From the NCBI GenBank assembly GCA_000720845.1, contig JODU01000034.1:1-54828 (forward strand): DNA of 54,828 nucleotides. The letters are read 5' to 3'. How positions within the stretch are numbered: the first letter of the stretch is position 1; each line of letters begins with the position of its first letter. The notes beneath the pieces were generated by a model. It worked only from the letters and a program-made list of their open reading frames with translations. It made no database searches and was not told the origin of the DNA. Origin of the DNA: Kitasatospora aureofaciens. GTDB taxonomy: Bacteria > Actinomycetota > Actinomycetes > Streptomycetales > Streptomycetaceae. Shown here piece by piece: positions 17,623-25,883 of this stretch. The position numbers and the translations under genes were made by a program.

Positions 17623-18582
17623 ATGAACGGCGCGACGCCCCCGCACTCCATCGGTGAACTGTCGGCCCGTACCGGCGTGTCCGTACGGACCATCCGGTTC
17701 TACTCGGACACCGGACTGCTGCCCCCCACCGACCGCACCCCGGCCGGCTACCGCCGTTATGGCGAGGCGGCCCTCGACCGGCTCCACCTCATCTGCGTCC
17801 TGCGGGAGCTGGACGTCGATCTGACCACGGTCCGCCGTGTCCTGGACGGTGACCTCTCCGTCGCCGAGGTCGCCGCCGCACACGCCGACGCCACCGCCCT
17901 GCAGATTCGCGCGCTGCGGCTGCGGCACAGCGTGCTGCGACTCGTCGCCCGGCGCGACGCCGGCCCCGAGGAGACCGTTCTCATGCACCGGATCGCCCGC
18001 TTCACCTCCGACGAACGGCGGCGCGTGATCGCCGACTTCATCGCCGCGCTGGAGGCCGGCACGCCCCACGCCAGGGACGCCGCCGCTGCCCTGCGCGCCG
18101 CCCTGCCCGAACTCCCCGACGAACCCACCGACGCCCAGCTCGCCGCGTGGGTGGAGCTGGCCGGACTCGTCGCCGACGACGACTTCCGCGGGCGCATGGC
18201 CCGTGCGGCCCTCCCGCCCGCCGACGAGGACGTACTGCCGGGGGTGGCCCCCGAGGCGGCGGCGGACCTCATCCCCTACGTCCGGCAGGCCGTCGCCGGG
18301 GCCAGGGCGGCGGGCATCGATCCGGAGGGCGACGAGGCCGCCCCGGTCGTCGACGCCGTCGTGGCGCGCTGCGCCGCCGTACTCGACCGCCCGGACGGCC
18401 CGGAGCTGCGGGAGTGGCTGGCCGGGCGGTTCGAGGCGGGACACGACCCACTCGTCGAGCGGTACTGGCGCCTGGTCTGGACCCTCAACGACTGGCAGGT
18501 CGTCCCCGGCCACCTGCCCTTCCAGCCCTGGTTGGTCCGGGCCCTTCGGCGGCCCGGCCGGGTCAGCCCCAGTCGCCGTTGA
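17623..18582 (+). CDS. MerR-family transcriptional regulator
   Basis: A 319-aa protein. The N-terminal MerR winged helix (SIGELSARTGVSVRTIRFYSDTGLLPP…GYRRYGEAALDRLHLICVLREL) occupies residues ~8-80. It is followed by a helical dimerisation region and an ~170-residue C-terminal effector domain that I do not recognise. There is no Cys-rich metal site in the usual place, so an organic ligand is more likely than a metal. It begins at the ATG on which its own promoter is predicted to initiate. The 3' end overlaps the convergent small membrane-protein gene by 20 bp. Confidence 0.92.
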   Translation: MNGATPPHSIGELSARTGVSVRTIRFYSDTGLLPPTDRTPAGYRRYGEAALDRLHLICVLRELDVDLTTVRRVLDGDLSVAEVAAAHADATALQIRALRLRHSVLRLVARRDAGPEETVLMHRIARFTSDERRRVIADFIAALEAGTPHARDAAAALRAALPELPDEPTDAQLAAWVELAGLVADDDFRGRMARAALPPADEDVLPGVAPEAAADLIPYVRQAVAGARAAGIDPEGDEAAPVVDAVVARCAAVLDRPDGPELREWLAGRFEAGHDPLVERYWRLVWTLNDWQVVPGHLPFQPWLVRALRRPGRVSPSRR

Positions 18583-18961
18583 CCCAGGCGAGCAGGCGGG
18601 CGCGCTTCTTGTAGGAGCAGGGTGCGTGGTCGGCACCGGCCGCGGCATACGTGCGTGGGCCGCCCTGGAGGTCGTACCCGTAGTCGCTGGGGCCGTACTC
18701 GCCGTCCCGGTAGCCGTCCAGGTCGTCGGCCCAGTCGAGGATGCCGAAGTCCAGGAAGCCGAAGCCGAGGTCGAGGTTGTCGACGTAGCGGCCTGGGTCG
18801 GCCGGTTCCACCGGCGTGGGACGGCCGTCCGACCCGGCGGTGATCCGGTCCTCGACGCAGCCGTCGGACCGCACGGGCTGGCCCAGCCACCACCCGGCCA
18901 GGAACACGGCGTACAGGGTGGTGACGACGCCGAGGCGGCGCAAGGTCATCCAGGCGGGCAT
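18563..18961 (-). CDS. Small single-pass membrane protein (paralogue B)
   Basis: A 132-aa protein with one N-terminal membrane segment (RLGVVTTLYAVFLAGWWLGQPV) and an acidic Gly/Asp/Tyr-rich extracytoplasmic part. It ends APCSYKKRARLLAWVNGDWG. I do not recognise a family. It is clearly related to the gene 6 bp upstream: both have RRLG…Y.VF.AGW.LGQPV at the N-terminus and a Cys followed by R.RL.AW..GD at the end. Two conserved cysteines (one after the membrane segment, one near the end) could form a disulfide outside the cell. Confidence 0.7.
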   Translation of the reverse strand: MPAWMTLRRLGVVTTLYAVFLAGWWLGQPVRSDGCVEDRITAGSDGRPTPVEPADPGRYVDNLDLGFGFLDFGILDWADDLDGYRDGEYGPSDYGYDLQGGPRTYAAAGADHAPCSYKKRARLLAWVNGDWG

Positions 18962-18967
18962 CCGGCT

Positions 18968-19360
18968 CTACTCCCCGTCGCCGTCGAACCAGGCTCGCAG
19001 GCGGGGGCGTTCGTCCATGTCGTTGGTGCAGGCGACGGCGTAGGAGGTGAAGGTCAGAGACATGACGTGGGGGGTCTGCACCGTGTGGGCGTTCACGAGC
19101 GGACTGTGGCCCGGATACGCCGACGGTGACGGAATCGGGCTGTACGCGGGCGTGGGCGTGGCGGACGGCTCGGGACGGTACCGCTCGGCGGCCCGGTCGA
19201 GGGCGGCCTGGTCGACATGGCACTCGGGGGTCACCGGCTGCCCCAGGTACCAGCCCGCGACGAACACGCCGTAGACCACGGCGGCGGCGCCGAGGCGGCG
19301 CGGGGTTACTCGGCGGGGCCGCAGGTCAACCAGGCTGTCGTCGGGGGGAGTTGTGCTCAT
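18968..19360 (-). CDS. Small single-pass membrane protein (paralogue A)
   Basis: A 130-aa protein. It has a short cytoplasmic N-terminus (MSTTPPDDSLVDLRPRRV), one membrane segment (LGAAAVVYGVFVAGWYLGQPV), a Pro/Ser/Thr linker and a C-terminal tail with AVACTNDMDERPRLRAWFDG. It is paralogous to the next gene and probably co-transcribed with it (6-bp gap), as expected from a tandem duplication. Function unknown. Its start overlaps, on the other strand, the remnant acetyltransferase region. Confidence 0.7.
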   Translation of the reverse strand: MSTTPPDDSLVDLRPRRVTPRRLGAAAVVYGVFVAGWYLGQPVTPECHVDQAALDRAAERYRPEPSATPTPAYSPIPSPSAYPGHSPLVNAHTVQTPHVMSLTFTSYAVACTNDMDERPRLRAWFDGDGE

Positions 19361-19469
19361 GCCGGGGGACTCTACCCGTCGGCCCGGCGGGCCCGGCGGT
19401 CACGCGTCCTTCGCCCGGGAGACGGAGAAGGCGCCCGCGGCGGCCGCCGCCGGTTCCGGAAGTCCCACC

Positions 19470-19829
19470 ATGGGCGGCTCCTGGGCCGAGCACTTCGACC
19501 TGCTCACCGCCCTGCCGAACCCGGGGGACACCGTGGTGGGCAACGACGTCTGGTTCGGCAACGGCGCCACCGTGATGCCCGGCGTCCGCATCGGCCACGG
19601 CGCGATCATCGCCACCGGGGCCGTGGTGACGGGCGATGTGCCCGACTACGGCATCGTCGGCGGCAACCCGGCCCGTCTGATCCGCACGCGCCACGCGGAG
19701 CGGGACATCGCGCGGCTGCTCGCGCTGGCGTGGTGGGACTGGCCGGTGGAGCAGATCACCGAGCACGTACGGACGATCATGCCGGGCACCGTCACGGAGC
19801 TGGAAGAGGCCGCCGCGGGTCAGGGCTGA
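19470..19829 (+). pseudogene. N-terminally truncated XAT/CatB-type acetyltransferase
   Basis: What remains encodes WAEHFDLLTALPNPGDTVVGNDVWFGNGATVMPGVRIGHGAII…VGGNPARLIRTR…LAWWDWP. This is the C-terminal ~110 residues of a hexapeptide-repeat (left-handed beta-helix) acetyltransferase of the xenobiotic/streptogramin class. Family members are about 210 aa; the N-terminal half with the catalytic His is absent, and the upstream sequence does not resemble it. The break lies next to the duplicated membrane-protein pair, so a local rearrangement probably removed it. It could still be translated from the ATG at 19470 as a short non-catalytic protein. Confidence 0.65.
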
Positions 19830-19835
19830 TCGATC

Positions 19836-20381
19836 TCAGGTTCCACCGTTGCCCAGAAGACGCTGGGCTCCGGTGACGAACCGTGCGCGCGACTGCCGGA
19901 ACTCGGCGTTCTCGTGGTCGAGCCGCTCGTCCATCTCCTCGAAGGTGAGGGCTCGATCGAAGGCGATCCCGAAGCGGCGCATGTTCACGTCGTAGATCCC
20001 CTTCGCGAGGTCGGCCATGTCCTCCGGGCCCGCCACCCGCACGTTCCAGATCGCGCGGCGCAGCATCCTCATGGCCGTCCGGCTCTCCTCACGCAGCTGC
20101 TCCCACCCGCTTTCCGAGCCCGGCGGTCCCGCGAGCGCACGTCGTGCCGCCACGATGTCGTCGAGGGAGGCGATGAACCGCTCGGAGGCGTCCATGACCT
20201 CCGCGTAGGAGGCGCGGCGGTCGGTGCGCAGCTGATTGCGCTGCTCGGCCCTCTCCTGAGCGGCGATCTGCTCCAGGGTGGCTCTCCGCTGCATCCAGGC
20301 ACCCATGAACGCTCCGCCCAGGGCGCCGGCGACTCCGATGAACGCCGCCAGCACGGCGGCCGTGTTCTCGTTCACGAGCAC
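19836..20381 (-). CDS. Hypothetical membrane-anchored coiled-coil protein
   Basis: A 181-aa protein. One N-terminal membrane segment (AAVLAAFIGVAGALGGAFMGAW) is followed by a long charged helical region (RRATLEQIAAQERAEQRNQLRTDRRASYAEVMDASERF…). This architecture is common in actinobacteria and usually unannotated. The start is a GTG at 20381. It converges on the acetyltransferase remnant with a 6-bp gap. No function can be assigned. Confidence 0.7.
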   Translation of the reverse strand: MLVNENTAAVLAAFIGVAGALGGAFMGAWMQRRATLEQIAAQERAEQRNQLRTDRRASYAEVMDASERFIASLDDIVAARRALAGPPGSESGWEQLREESRTAMRMLRRAIWNVRVAGPEDMADLAKGIYDVNMRRFGIAFDRALTFEEMDERLDHENAEFRQSRARFVTGAQRLLGNGGT

Positions 20382-20487
20382 CCTGTCTAGAACAGATCAT
20401 CTTCCCCCTCAAGGGAGAAGGAAAGAACTGCGCCGGGAGACGGACGGGACCCCAGCTCGCTCCTGCGGTGAGCCGGGGTCCGACGAG

Positions 20488-20560
20488 TAGGCCCTGTGGG
20501 ACTCGAACCCACAACCAATGGATTAAAAGTCCACTGCTCTGCCAATTGAGCTAAGGGCCC
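20488..20560 (-). tRNA. tRNA-Lys (TTT)
   Basis: A 73-nt cloverleaf with anticodon loop CTTTTAA (anticodon TTT), D-arm TAGCTCAATTGGCAGAGCA and T-arm GGTTCGAGTCC. CCA is not encoded. The acceptor ends in a G1:T72 wobble. Confidence 0.96.
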
Positions 20561-20666
20561 AGGCGGTGTGTTGCGTGATGTTGCCACACCGAGCATAGCC
20601 CGACGCCGCCGGGACGCCGATCGGGTATCGGGTCACGGCCGCGTCGGAGGGCGTGGGGGCCCTGGG

Positions 20667-22202
20667 CTACGGGTCCACCGGCTCGGGGGCGCCCGCCCGG
20701 GCGGCGGCGCGGGCGCGGGTGCGTTCGTGGTCGGGGTTGAGGAACCAGTGCCGGGCCGAGGCCAGCCACCAGGTGGCGGCGAAGCCCAGGACGACCAGGA
20801 CGGCGATGGGCGCGTAGTTGAAGGTCTCCCAGGTGACCGGCGAGACCTGGGGCAGCATGAACAGGACCGTGATGACGCCGACCCACGTCACCGCGACCAC
20901 ACCCACCGGCTGCGACCAGCGGCCCAGGTGCCACGGCCCGCGTTCGAAGGCCGCGCCCTTGCGGACGCGCAGCAGGGTCGGGATGACGTAGGCGATGTAG
21001 AGGCCGATGACCGCGATCGACGTCACCGCGGCGTATGCCGTGACGTTGATCAGGTACGGGAGGCCCAGGACCAGCGCGGCCAGGGCCGCCAGCCAGACCG
21101 CCGCGACCGGCGTGCGGGTGCGCGGGTCCACCGTGTGCCAGACGTGGGACCAGGGCAGCGCGCCGTCCCGGGAGAAGGCGTAGATCATGCGGCTGTTGGC
21201 CGTCACCGACGCCATCCCGCAGAACAGCTGGGCGCCGATGACGACCAGGAGCAAGGCTTTGCCCGCCGTCGCGCCCAGCGCGTCCAGCAGGATCTGGGCG
21301 GGCGGCGCGCCGGTCGGGGACGTCAGGGCACCGTCGTAGGACTGGATGGCGAAGGTGAAGCCGAGCAGGAGGACGAAGCCCGCGATCCAGGACGTCCAGA
21401 TGGAGCGGACGATGCCCTTCGGGCCGGCCGTGGACGCGTCGTGGGTCTCCTCGGTCATGTGGGCGGAGGCGTCGTAGCCGGTGAAGGTGTACTGGGCCAT
21501 CAGCAGACCGATGAGGACGACGTACGCCCCGCTGCCCCAGCCCGTGTTGTTCACGAACTCGCCGAAGACGAAGGACGCCGACTGGTGGTGGTCGGGCGCG
21601 AAGGTGAGCGCGCCGACGATGACCGCGACGCCGAGGACGTGCCACCACACGCTCACGCTGTTCAGCAGGCCGACGATGCGGACGCCGAAGGTGTTCAGCA
21701 GGCCGTGGAGGATCAGGATGGCCGCGAAGAGGAGGATCGTGCGGCCCGGCGTCACCTCGAAGTCGAACTGCAGGTTCAGGTAGGCGCCCAGGAAGGACGC
21801 GGCGCCGAAGTCGATGCCGGCGGTGACCGCGACCTGGCCCAGCACGTTGAACCAGCCCGTGAACCAGGCCCAGGCCGCCGCCGTGCGCGGGGGTGCCAGA
21901 CGGTGCGCCCAGAAGTACAGGCCCGCCGAGGTCGGGTACGCCGAGCAGATCTCGGCCATCGCCAGACCGACGAAGAGCGTCATCAGGCCGACGGCGACCC
22001 AGCCCCACGTGATGACGGCGGGGCCGCCCGTGTTCATGCCGAAGAGGTAGAGGGTCAGGCAGCCCGACAGGACCGAGATGATCGTGAAGGAGACCGCGTA
22101 GTTGGAGAACGCCGACATGCGGCGGGCCAGAACCTGGGTGTAGCCGAGCTGGGCCAGCCGTTCCTCGTCCGACAGCCCACTCGCCTTGGCGTCATCTGTC
22201 AT
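20667..22202 (-). CDS. APC-superfamily amino acid permease (GABA-permease-like)
   Basis: A 511-aa transporter with about 12 membrane helices. It starts MTDDAKASGLSDEERLAQLGY, followed by FSNYAVSFTIISVLSG in helix 1. GLAMAEICSAYPTSAGLYFWA is the consensus helix-3 region of APC transporters of the Uga4/HNM1-like subgroup (GABA, choline or polyamine). TGYDASAHMTEETHDAS marks helix 6-7. It imports amino acids or amines across the cytoplasmic membrane; the exact substrate cannot be read. The start at 22202 fits family starts; the ribosome binding site is weak (GGGGGC). Confidence 0.88.
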   Translation of the reverse strand: MTDDAKASGLSDEERLAQLGYTQVLARRMSAFSNYAVSFTIISVLSGCLTLYLFGMNTGGPAVITWGWVAVGLMTLFVGLAMAEICSAYPTSAGLYFWAHRLAPPRTAAAWAWFTGWFNVLGQVAVTAGIDFGAASFLGAYLNLQFDFEVTPGRTILLFAAILILHGLLNTFGVRIVGLLNSVSVWWHVLGVAVIVGALTFAPDHHQSASFVFGEFVNNTGWGSGAYVVLIGLLMAQYTFTGYDASAHMTEETHDASTAGPKGIVRSIWTSWIAGFVLLLGFTFAIQSYDGALTSPTGAPPAQILLDALGATAGKALLLVVIGAQLFCGMASVTANSRMIYAFSRDGALPWSHVWHTVDPRTRTPVAAVWLAALAALVLGLPYLINVTAYAAVTSIAVIGLYIAYVIPTLLRVRKGAAFERGPWHLGRWSQPVGVVAVTWVGVITVLFMLPQVSPVTWETFNYAPIAVLVVLGFAATWWLASARHWFLNPDHERTRARAAARAGAPEPVDP

Positions 22203-22331
22203 GCCCCCAGCAATTCCCTTGCCGCGAGCGTGACATGCGTCACTCCGTGGCCGAAACCGGACCGCAACGCGACGCGCCGTGGCCTCCACCCGGTGGGGTG
22301 GAGGCCACGGCGCGTCTCAGGTGCTCAGGCG

Positions 22332-24524
22332 TCAGCCGTTGCGCTTCCAGCGCGGCTTGTCGTCACGGCGGCCGAAGGACGACGAACCGCGGTGGTCGTC
22401 GCGGCGGCCGTACGGACGCTCGTGGCCGCCGGAGCGGAAGCCGGGGCGGTCACCCTGGCGGTCGCGGTTGAAGGGACGGTCGCTGCCACGGTGCCCGCCA
22501 CGGTCGCTCCGGTCGTCGCGGCGCTCGAAGGAGCGGCCGCCGCGGTCGTCACGACGCTCGAACGAACGGCCACCGCGGTCGTCACGACGGTCGTCACGGC
22601 GCTCGAACGAACGCCCGCCACGGTCACCACGGTCGTTCCGGTCGTCTCGACGGAAGCCGCCGCGGTCGTCACGACGCTCGAACGAACGCCCGCCACGGTC
22701 GTCACGACGGTCGTCACGGCGCTCGAACGAACGCCCGCCACGGTCGTTCCGGTCGTCACGACGGAAGCCACCGCGGTCGTCACGACGCTCGAACGAACGC
22801 CCGCCACGGTCGTCACGACGCTCGAAGGAACGGCCGCCACGGTCACCGCGGTCGTCACGACGCTCGAAGGAACGGCCACCGCGGTCGCCGCGGTCGTCAC
22901 GACGGTCGTACGAGCGGTCACCGCGGTCGGCGAAGCGGTCGCGGGCGTTGTTGCTGCCGGTGCGCTCCGTCTTCTCCACGTCCCGGGCGCCGGGCTGCTC
23001 GGGCAGCGAGACCTCGGTCTCGGCCGACGCGGCGGCCACCTCGGCCAGCACCGTCTCCGGGTCCTCGCCGCGCTCCCGCGCGGCCCTGGCGACCAGGCGG
23101 TCCGCCTCCTCGCGCAGTTCGGTGGCACGGCGCTGGGCCCGCTCCAGCTCCTTGGTGAGCTGGGTGACCTCGCGCTCGGCCTGCTGCGCCGCGTTGCCCG
23201 CGGACTCGGCCTGGACCTCGGTCATCGACCGGGCGCCGGTGATCTCGGCGACCTCGGGGTCGAAGGCGGCGCCGCCCTGGATGATGTGGCGCGTGGCGTC
23301 GACGCCCGCGTCCTCCATCAGCCGGAAGATCTGGCGGCGCTGGTGCGGCAGGGACAGCGAGACGACCGTGCCGGTGCGGCCCGCGCGGGCCGTGCGGCCG
23401 GCGCGGTGCAGGTAGTCCTTGTGGTCGCCGGCCGGGTCCACGTTCAGGACCAGGTCGATGCCGTCGACGTGGATGCCGCGGGCGGCGACGTCGGTGGCGA
23501 CCAGGACGTTGACGTAGCCGTCCTTGAAGTCGGCCAGCGTGCGGGTGCGCGCGCCCTGGGTCATGCCGCCGTGCAGCGCGTCCGCCTTGGCACCGGCGTC
23601 GCGCAGCTGCTCGGCGACGCGGTCGGCGCCCAGCTGGGTGCGGACGAAGATGATGGTGCGGCCCTTGCGGGAGGCGATGGCCGCGGTGACCGGCGCCTTG
23701 TCCTTGGGCTTCACGACCAGGATGTGGTGCGACATGGTCGTCACCGCGCCCTGGGCCGCGTCCACCTCGTGCAGGGCCGGGTCCTTCAGGTACCGGTCGA
23801 CGAGGGTCTTGATCTCGTTCTCCATGGTGGCGGAGAAGAGCATCCGCTGACCGCCGGCCGGGACCTGGTCGAGCAGCTCGGTGACCTCGGGCAGGAAGCC
23901 CAGGTCGGACATCTGGTCGGCCTCGTCGAGGACCGCGATCTGCACGTTCTCCAGGGAGCAGGCGCCGCGGTTGATGATGTCGCGCAGCCGGCCCGGGGTG
24001 GCGACCAGGACGTCGACGCCGCGCTCGAGGGCGTAGATCTGGTTGCCCATCGAGGTGCCGCCGCAGACGACCTTCATCTTCAGGCCGAGGACGTCGCCGT
24101 ACGGCTGGAGCGCGTCGGCGACCTGCATGGCCAGCTCGCGGGTCGGGGTGAGGATGACGGCGCGGGGCTTGTGCTTCTCGGTGCGGCCGCCGGCCAGCGT
24201 GGCCAGGGTCGGCAGACCGAAGGAGAGGGTCTTGCCGGAGCCGGTGCGGCCCCGGCCGAGGATGTCCTTGCCCGCCAGCGCGTCCGGGATGGTCGCGGCC
24301 TGGATCGGGAAGGGGGTGGTCACGCCGTTCTGCGCGAGCTTGCGCACGACGCCCTCGGGCAGACCGAGGTCGGCGAACGTCGGCTCGGGAGCCGCCGCGG
24401 GCTCCGTGGCCTCGGTGGCCTCGGTGATCGTGGGGGCGTCTACGGCCTCGACGGCCTTGGGCGCATCCTCGACGCCCTCGGCGTTCTCGGGCACGACGAC
24501 GTGGTCAGTACTGGTCATGGACAT
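22332..24524 (-). CDS. DEAD-box ATP-dependent RNA helicase with RGG-type repeat tail
   Basis: A 730-aa protein. After a ~55-residue acidic extension come the Q motif (TFADLGLPEGVVRKLAQNGVTTPFPIQ), motif I GRTGSGKT, Ia PTRELAMQ, motif II DEAD (VLDEADQM), III SAT, V ATDVAARGIH and VI HRAGRTARAG: a complete helicase core to about residue 410. A coiled coil (QQAEREVTQLTKELERAQRRATELREEADRL) leads to a basic Arg/Gly/Asp/Phe tail of repeats that should bind RNA. The role is cytoplasmic RNA remodelling, probably ribosome assembly or cold adaptation. Start ATG 24524 or 24518; AAGG lies upstream. Confidence 0.94.
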   Translation of the reverse strand: MSMTSTDHVVVPENAEGVEDAPKAVEAVDAPTITEATEATEPAAAPEPTFADLGLPEGVVRKLAQNGVTTPFPIQAATIPDALAGKDILGRGRTGSGKTLSFGLPTLATLAGGRTEKHKPRAVILTPTRELAMQVADALQPYGDVLGLKMKVVCGGTSMGNQIYALERGVDVLVATPGRLRDIINRGACSLENVQIAVLDEADQMSDLGFLPEVTELLDQVPAGGQRMLFSATMENEIKTLVDRYLKDPALHEVDAAQGAVTTMSHHILVVKPKDKAPVTAAIASRKGRTIIFVRTQLGADRVAEQLRDAGAKADALHGGMTQGARTRTLADFKDGYVNVLVATDVAARGIHVDGIDLVLNVDPAGDHKDYLHRAGRTARAGRTGTVVSLSLPHQRRQIFRLMEDAGVDATRHIIQGGAAFDPEVAEITGARSMTEVQAESAGNAAQQAEREVTQLTKELERAQRRATELREEADRLVARAARERGEDPETVLAEVAAASAETEVSLPEQPGARDVEKTERTGSNNARDRFADRGDRSYDRRDDRGDRGGRSFERRDDRGDRGGRSFERRDDRGGRSFERRDDRGGFRRDDRNDRGGRSFERRDDRRDDRGGRSFERRDDRGGFRRDDRNDRGDRGGRSFERRDDRRDDRGGRSFERRDDRGGRSFERRDDRSDRGGHRGSDRPFNRDRQGDRPGFRSGGHERPYGRRDDHRGSSSFGRRDDKPRWKRNG
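22500..22920 (-). repeat. In-frame minisatellite encoding RGGRSFERRDD repeats
   Basis: The helicase tail holds eight copies of a unit ending RGGRSFERRDD, plus two short RGGFRRDD variants, spaced 11-17 codons apart. Copies are nearly identical at the DNA level, so the array can expand or contract by slippage. Such RGG arrays bind RNA and favour condensation. Confidence 0.9.
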
Positions 24525-24759
24525 GCGAATGCGAAACCTTCCGGAGTCTCTCGTCGGCACGCGCCCGTCAACTCCGTGAATCGCAATTCGCAATACGACC
24601 GCCTCGATGCGGTCCACCACGGCAGGGGGAGAGTACGCGCCACACGGCGCGCTCTGCGGTGGCGCCGGGCAAATGGGATCAAACGATCTACCACCATACG
24701 CACCCCCCACCCCCGAACGCAAACCGGCGACACATGCCCAGGTCAGCGGCCCGTCCGTG

Positions 24760-25326
24760 CTACGCCGGCATCCCGGCCGCCGGTGCCGGCTCCCGCTGCC
24801 CGAGCTGGGTCCCGGGAGGCTCGTGCGCCGACGAGGACGGCTCGGCCACCGTCGGCTCCGGCGTCGGGGAGGCGGGCGGCTCCGGGGTCCGCGTCGGCTC
24901 CGGCTCGGCCGGCCGGGTGGGCTCCGCCGGGGGCGTCCGGGTGGGCTCGGGGCCGTGGTTCCCGCCGTTCGGCGGCGGTGCCCCGGTCGGGCGGGCGGCC
25001 GCGGGTTCCGAGGCGGACCCGCCCCTGCCCTTGGCGCCTTCACCGCCCTCCCCCTTGGCGTCGCCCCTGCCCTTGCCTTTGCCTTTGCCTTCGGCCTTCG
25101 CCTTCTTCCCCTTGCCGTGCCCGTCGTCGGCCGCCGCGCCGTACCCGGCGTTCCCCCCGGAGACCGCGGGGCCGCCCCCGGGCGCCTCGCCGCCCCGCTC
25201 CCCGGCGGAGTGCGACGGCCTGCCGCCCCCGCCGGACTCGTCGTCGCCGACGCTCATGCAGCCGGCGGCGGCGGCGACGGCCAGGGCGGTGGCGGCCAGA
25301 CGGACGGGCAGGTACAAGGGGCGCAC
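24760..25326 (-). CDS. Putative lipoprotein, low complexity
   Basis: A 188-aa protein. A signal sequence (RPLYLPVRLAATALAVAAAAGC) ends in a lipobox with Cys, after which the chain is Gly/Lys/Pro-rich: KGKKAKAEGKGKGKGRG, then EPTRTPPAEPTRPAEPEPTRTPEPP. It would be a lipid-anchored surface protein with a flexible basic then Pro-rich stalk. The GTG at 25326 is preferred because GGAGGTGG sits 6 nt upstream. No known domain. It lies downstream of the zincin gene on the same strand with a 135-bp gap. Confidence 0.65.
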   Translation of the reverse strand: MRPLYLPVRLAATALAVAAAAGCMSVGDDESGGGGRPSHSAGERGGEAPGGGPAVSGGNAGYGAAADDGHGKGKKAKAEGKGKGKGRGDAKGEGGEGAKGRGGSASEPAAARPTGAPPPNGGNHGPEPTRTPPAEPTRPAEPEPTRTPEPPASPTPEPTVAEPSSSAHEPPGTQLGQREPAPAAGMPA

Positions 25327-25461
25327 GGGCGGCCACCTCCGGGGGTCAAGGAGTCGACGTGCCCAACTCCCGTCACCCACAAGAGGACACGCGCCCGGCG
25401 AGGCGGACTTGACCCGCGCGCTTCACCCGTACCCGGGACGGACACCCGGGCACCCGGTGCC

Positions 25462-25812
25462 TCACCCGTAGCCGAGGGAGTGCAGCCGCGCGTCGTCGAT
25501 CCCGAAGTGGTGGGCGATCTCGTGCACGACCGTCACCTCGGTCTCGGCCACGACGTCTTCACGCGTGGCGCAGAACCGCAGCGTCGGCCCCCGGTAGACG
25601 GTGATCCGGTCCGGCAGCACGCCCGCGTACCACTCCCCGCGCTCCGTCAGCGGCGTCCCCTCGTACAGCCCGAGCAGCTCGGGATCGTCCGCCGGCGGTT
25701 CGTCCTCGACGAACACCGCGACATTGTCCATCAGCCGCGTCAGCTCCGGCGGGATCCGGTCCAGGGCCTCGGCGACCAGTTCCTCGAACTCCTCGCGCGT
25801 CATCTCCAGCAC
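25462..25812 (-). CDS. Minimal zincin metallopeptidase (Zincin_1 / PF06262-like)
   Basis: A 116-aa protein with LEMTREEFEELVAEALDRIPPEL…DNVAVFVEDEP…GLYEGTPLTERG and, near the C-terminus, the zinc motif HEIAHHFGIDD. The family is typified by Acidothermus Acel_2062, one of the smallest zincins; its substrate is unknown. A GTG start at 25812 gives VLEMTREE, matching relatives; an ATG at 25803 is the alternative. It diverges from the metallophosphoesterase gene 72 bp away. Confidence 0.85.
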   Translation of the reverse strand: MLEMTREEFEELVAEALDRIPPELTRLMDNVAVFVEDEPPADDPELLGLYEGTPLTERGEWYAGVLPDRITVYRGPTLRFCATREDVVAETEVTVVHEIAHHFGIDDARLHSLGYG

Positions 25813-25883
25813 ACGCCCATTGTCGGGTACGACCGTGGAGTACGACCCGCATATCCGCCCCGGGGTCCGGGCATACGGGACCA

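Noticed and set aside
22500..22920. CRISPR-like repeat array
   Set aside because: The repeats are in frame, contiguous and protein-coding, without unique spacers or cas genes.
22325..23128. Val/Thr-rich repetitive open frame, also in minus orientation
   Set aside because: It is an alternate frame of the helicase RGG repeat array; its repeats mirror the RSFERRDD units.
20568..25412. Very long open frame on the plus strand (over 1600 codons)
   Set aside because: It runs antisense to the permease, helicase and lipoprotein genes. It is an effect of high GC content and shows no domain.
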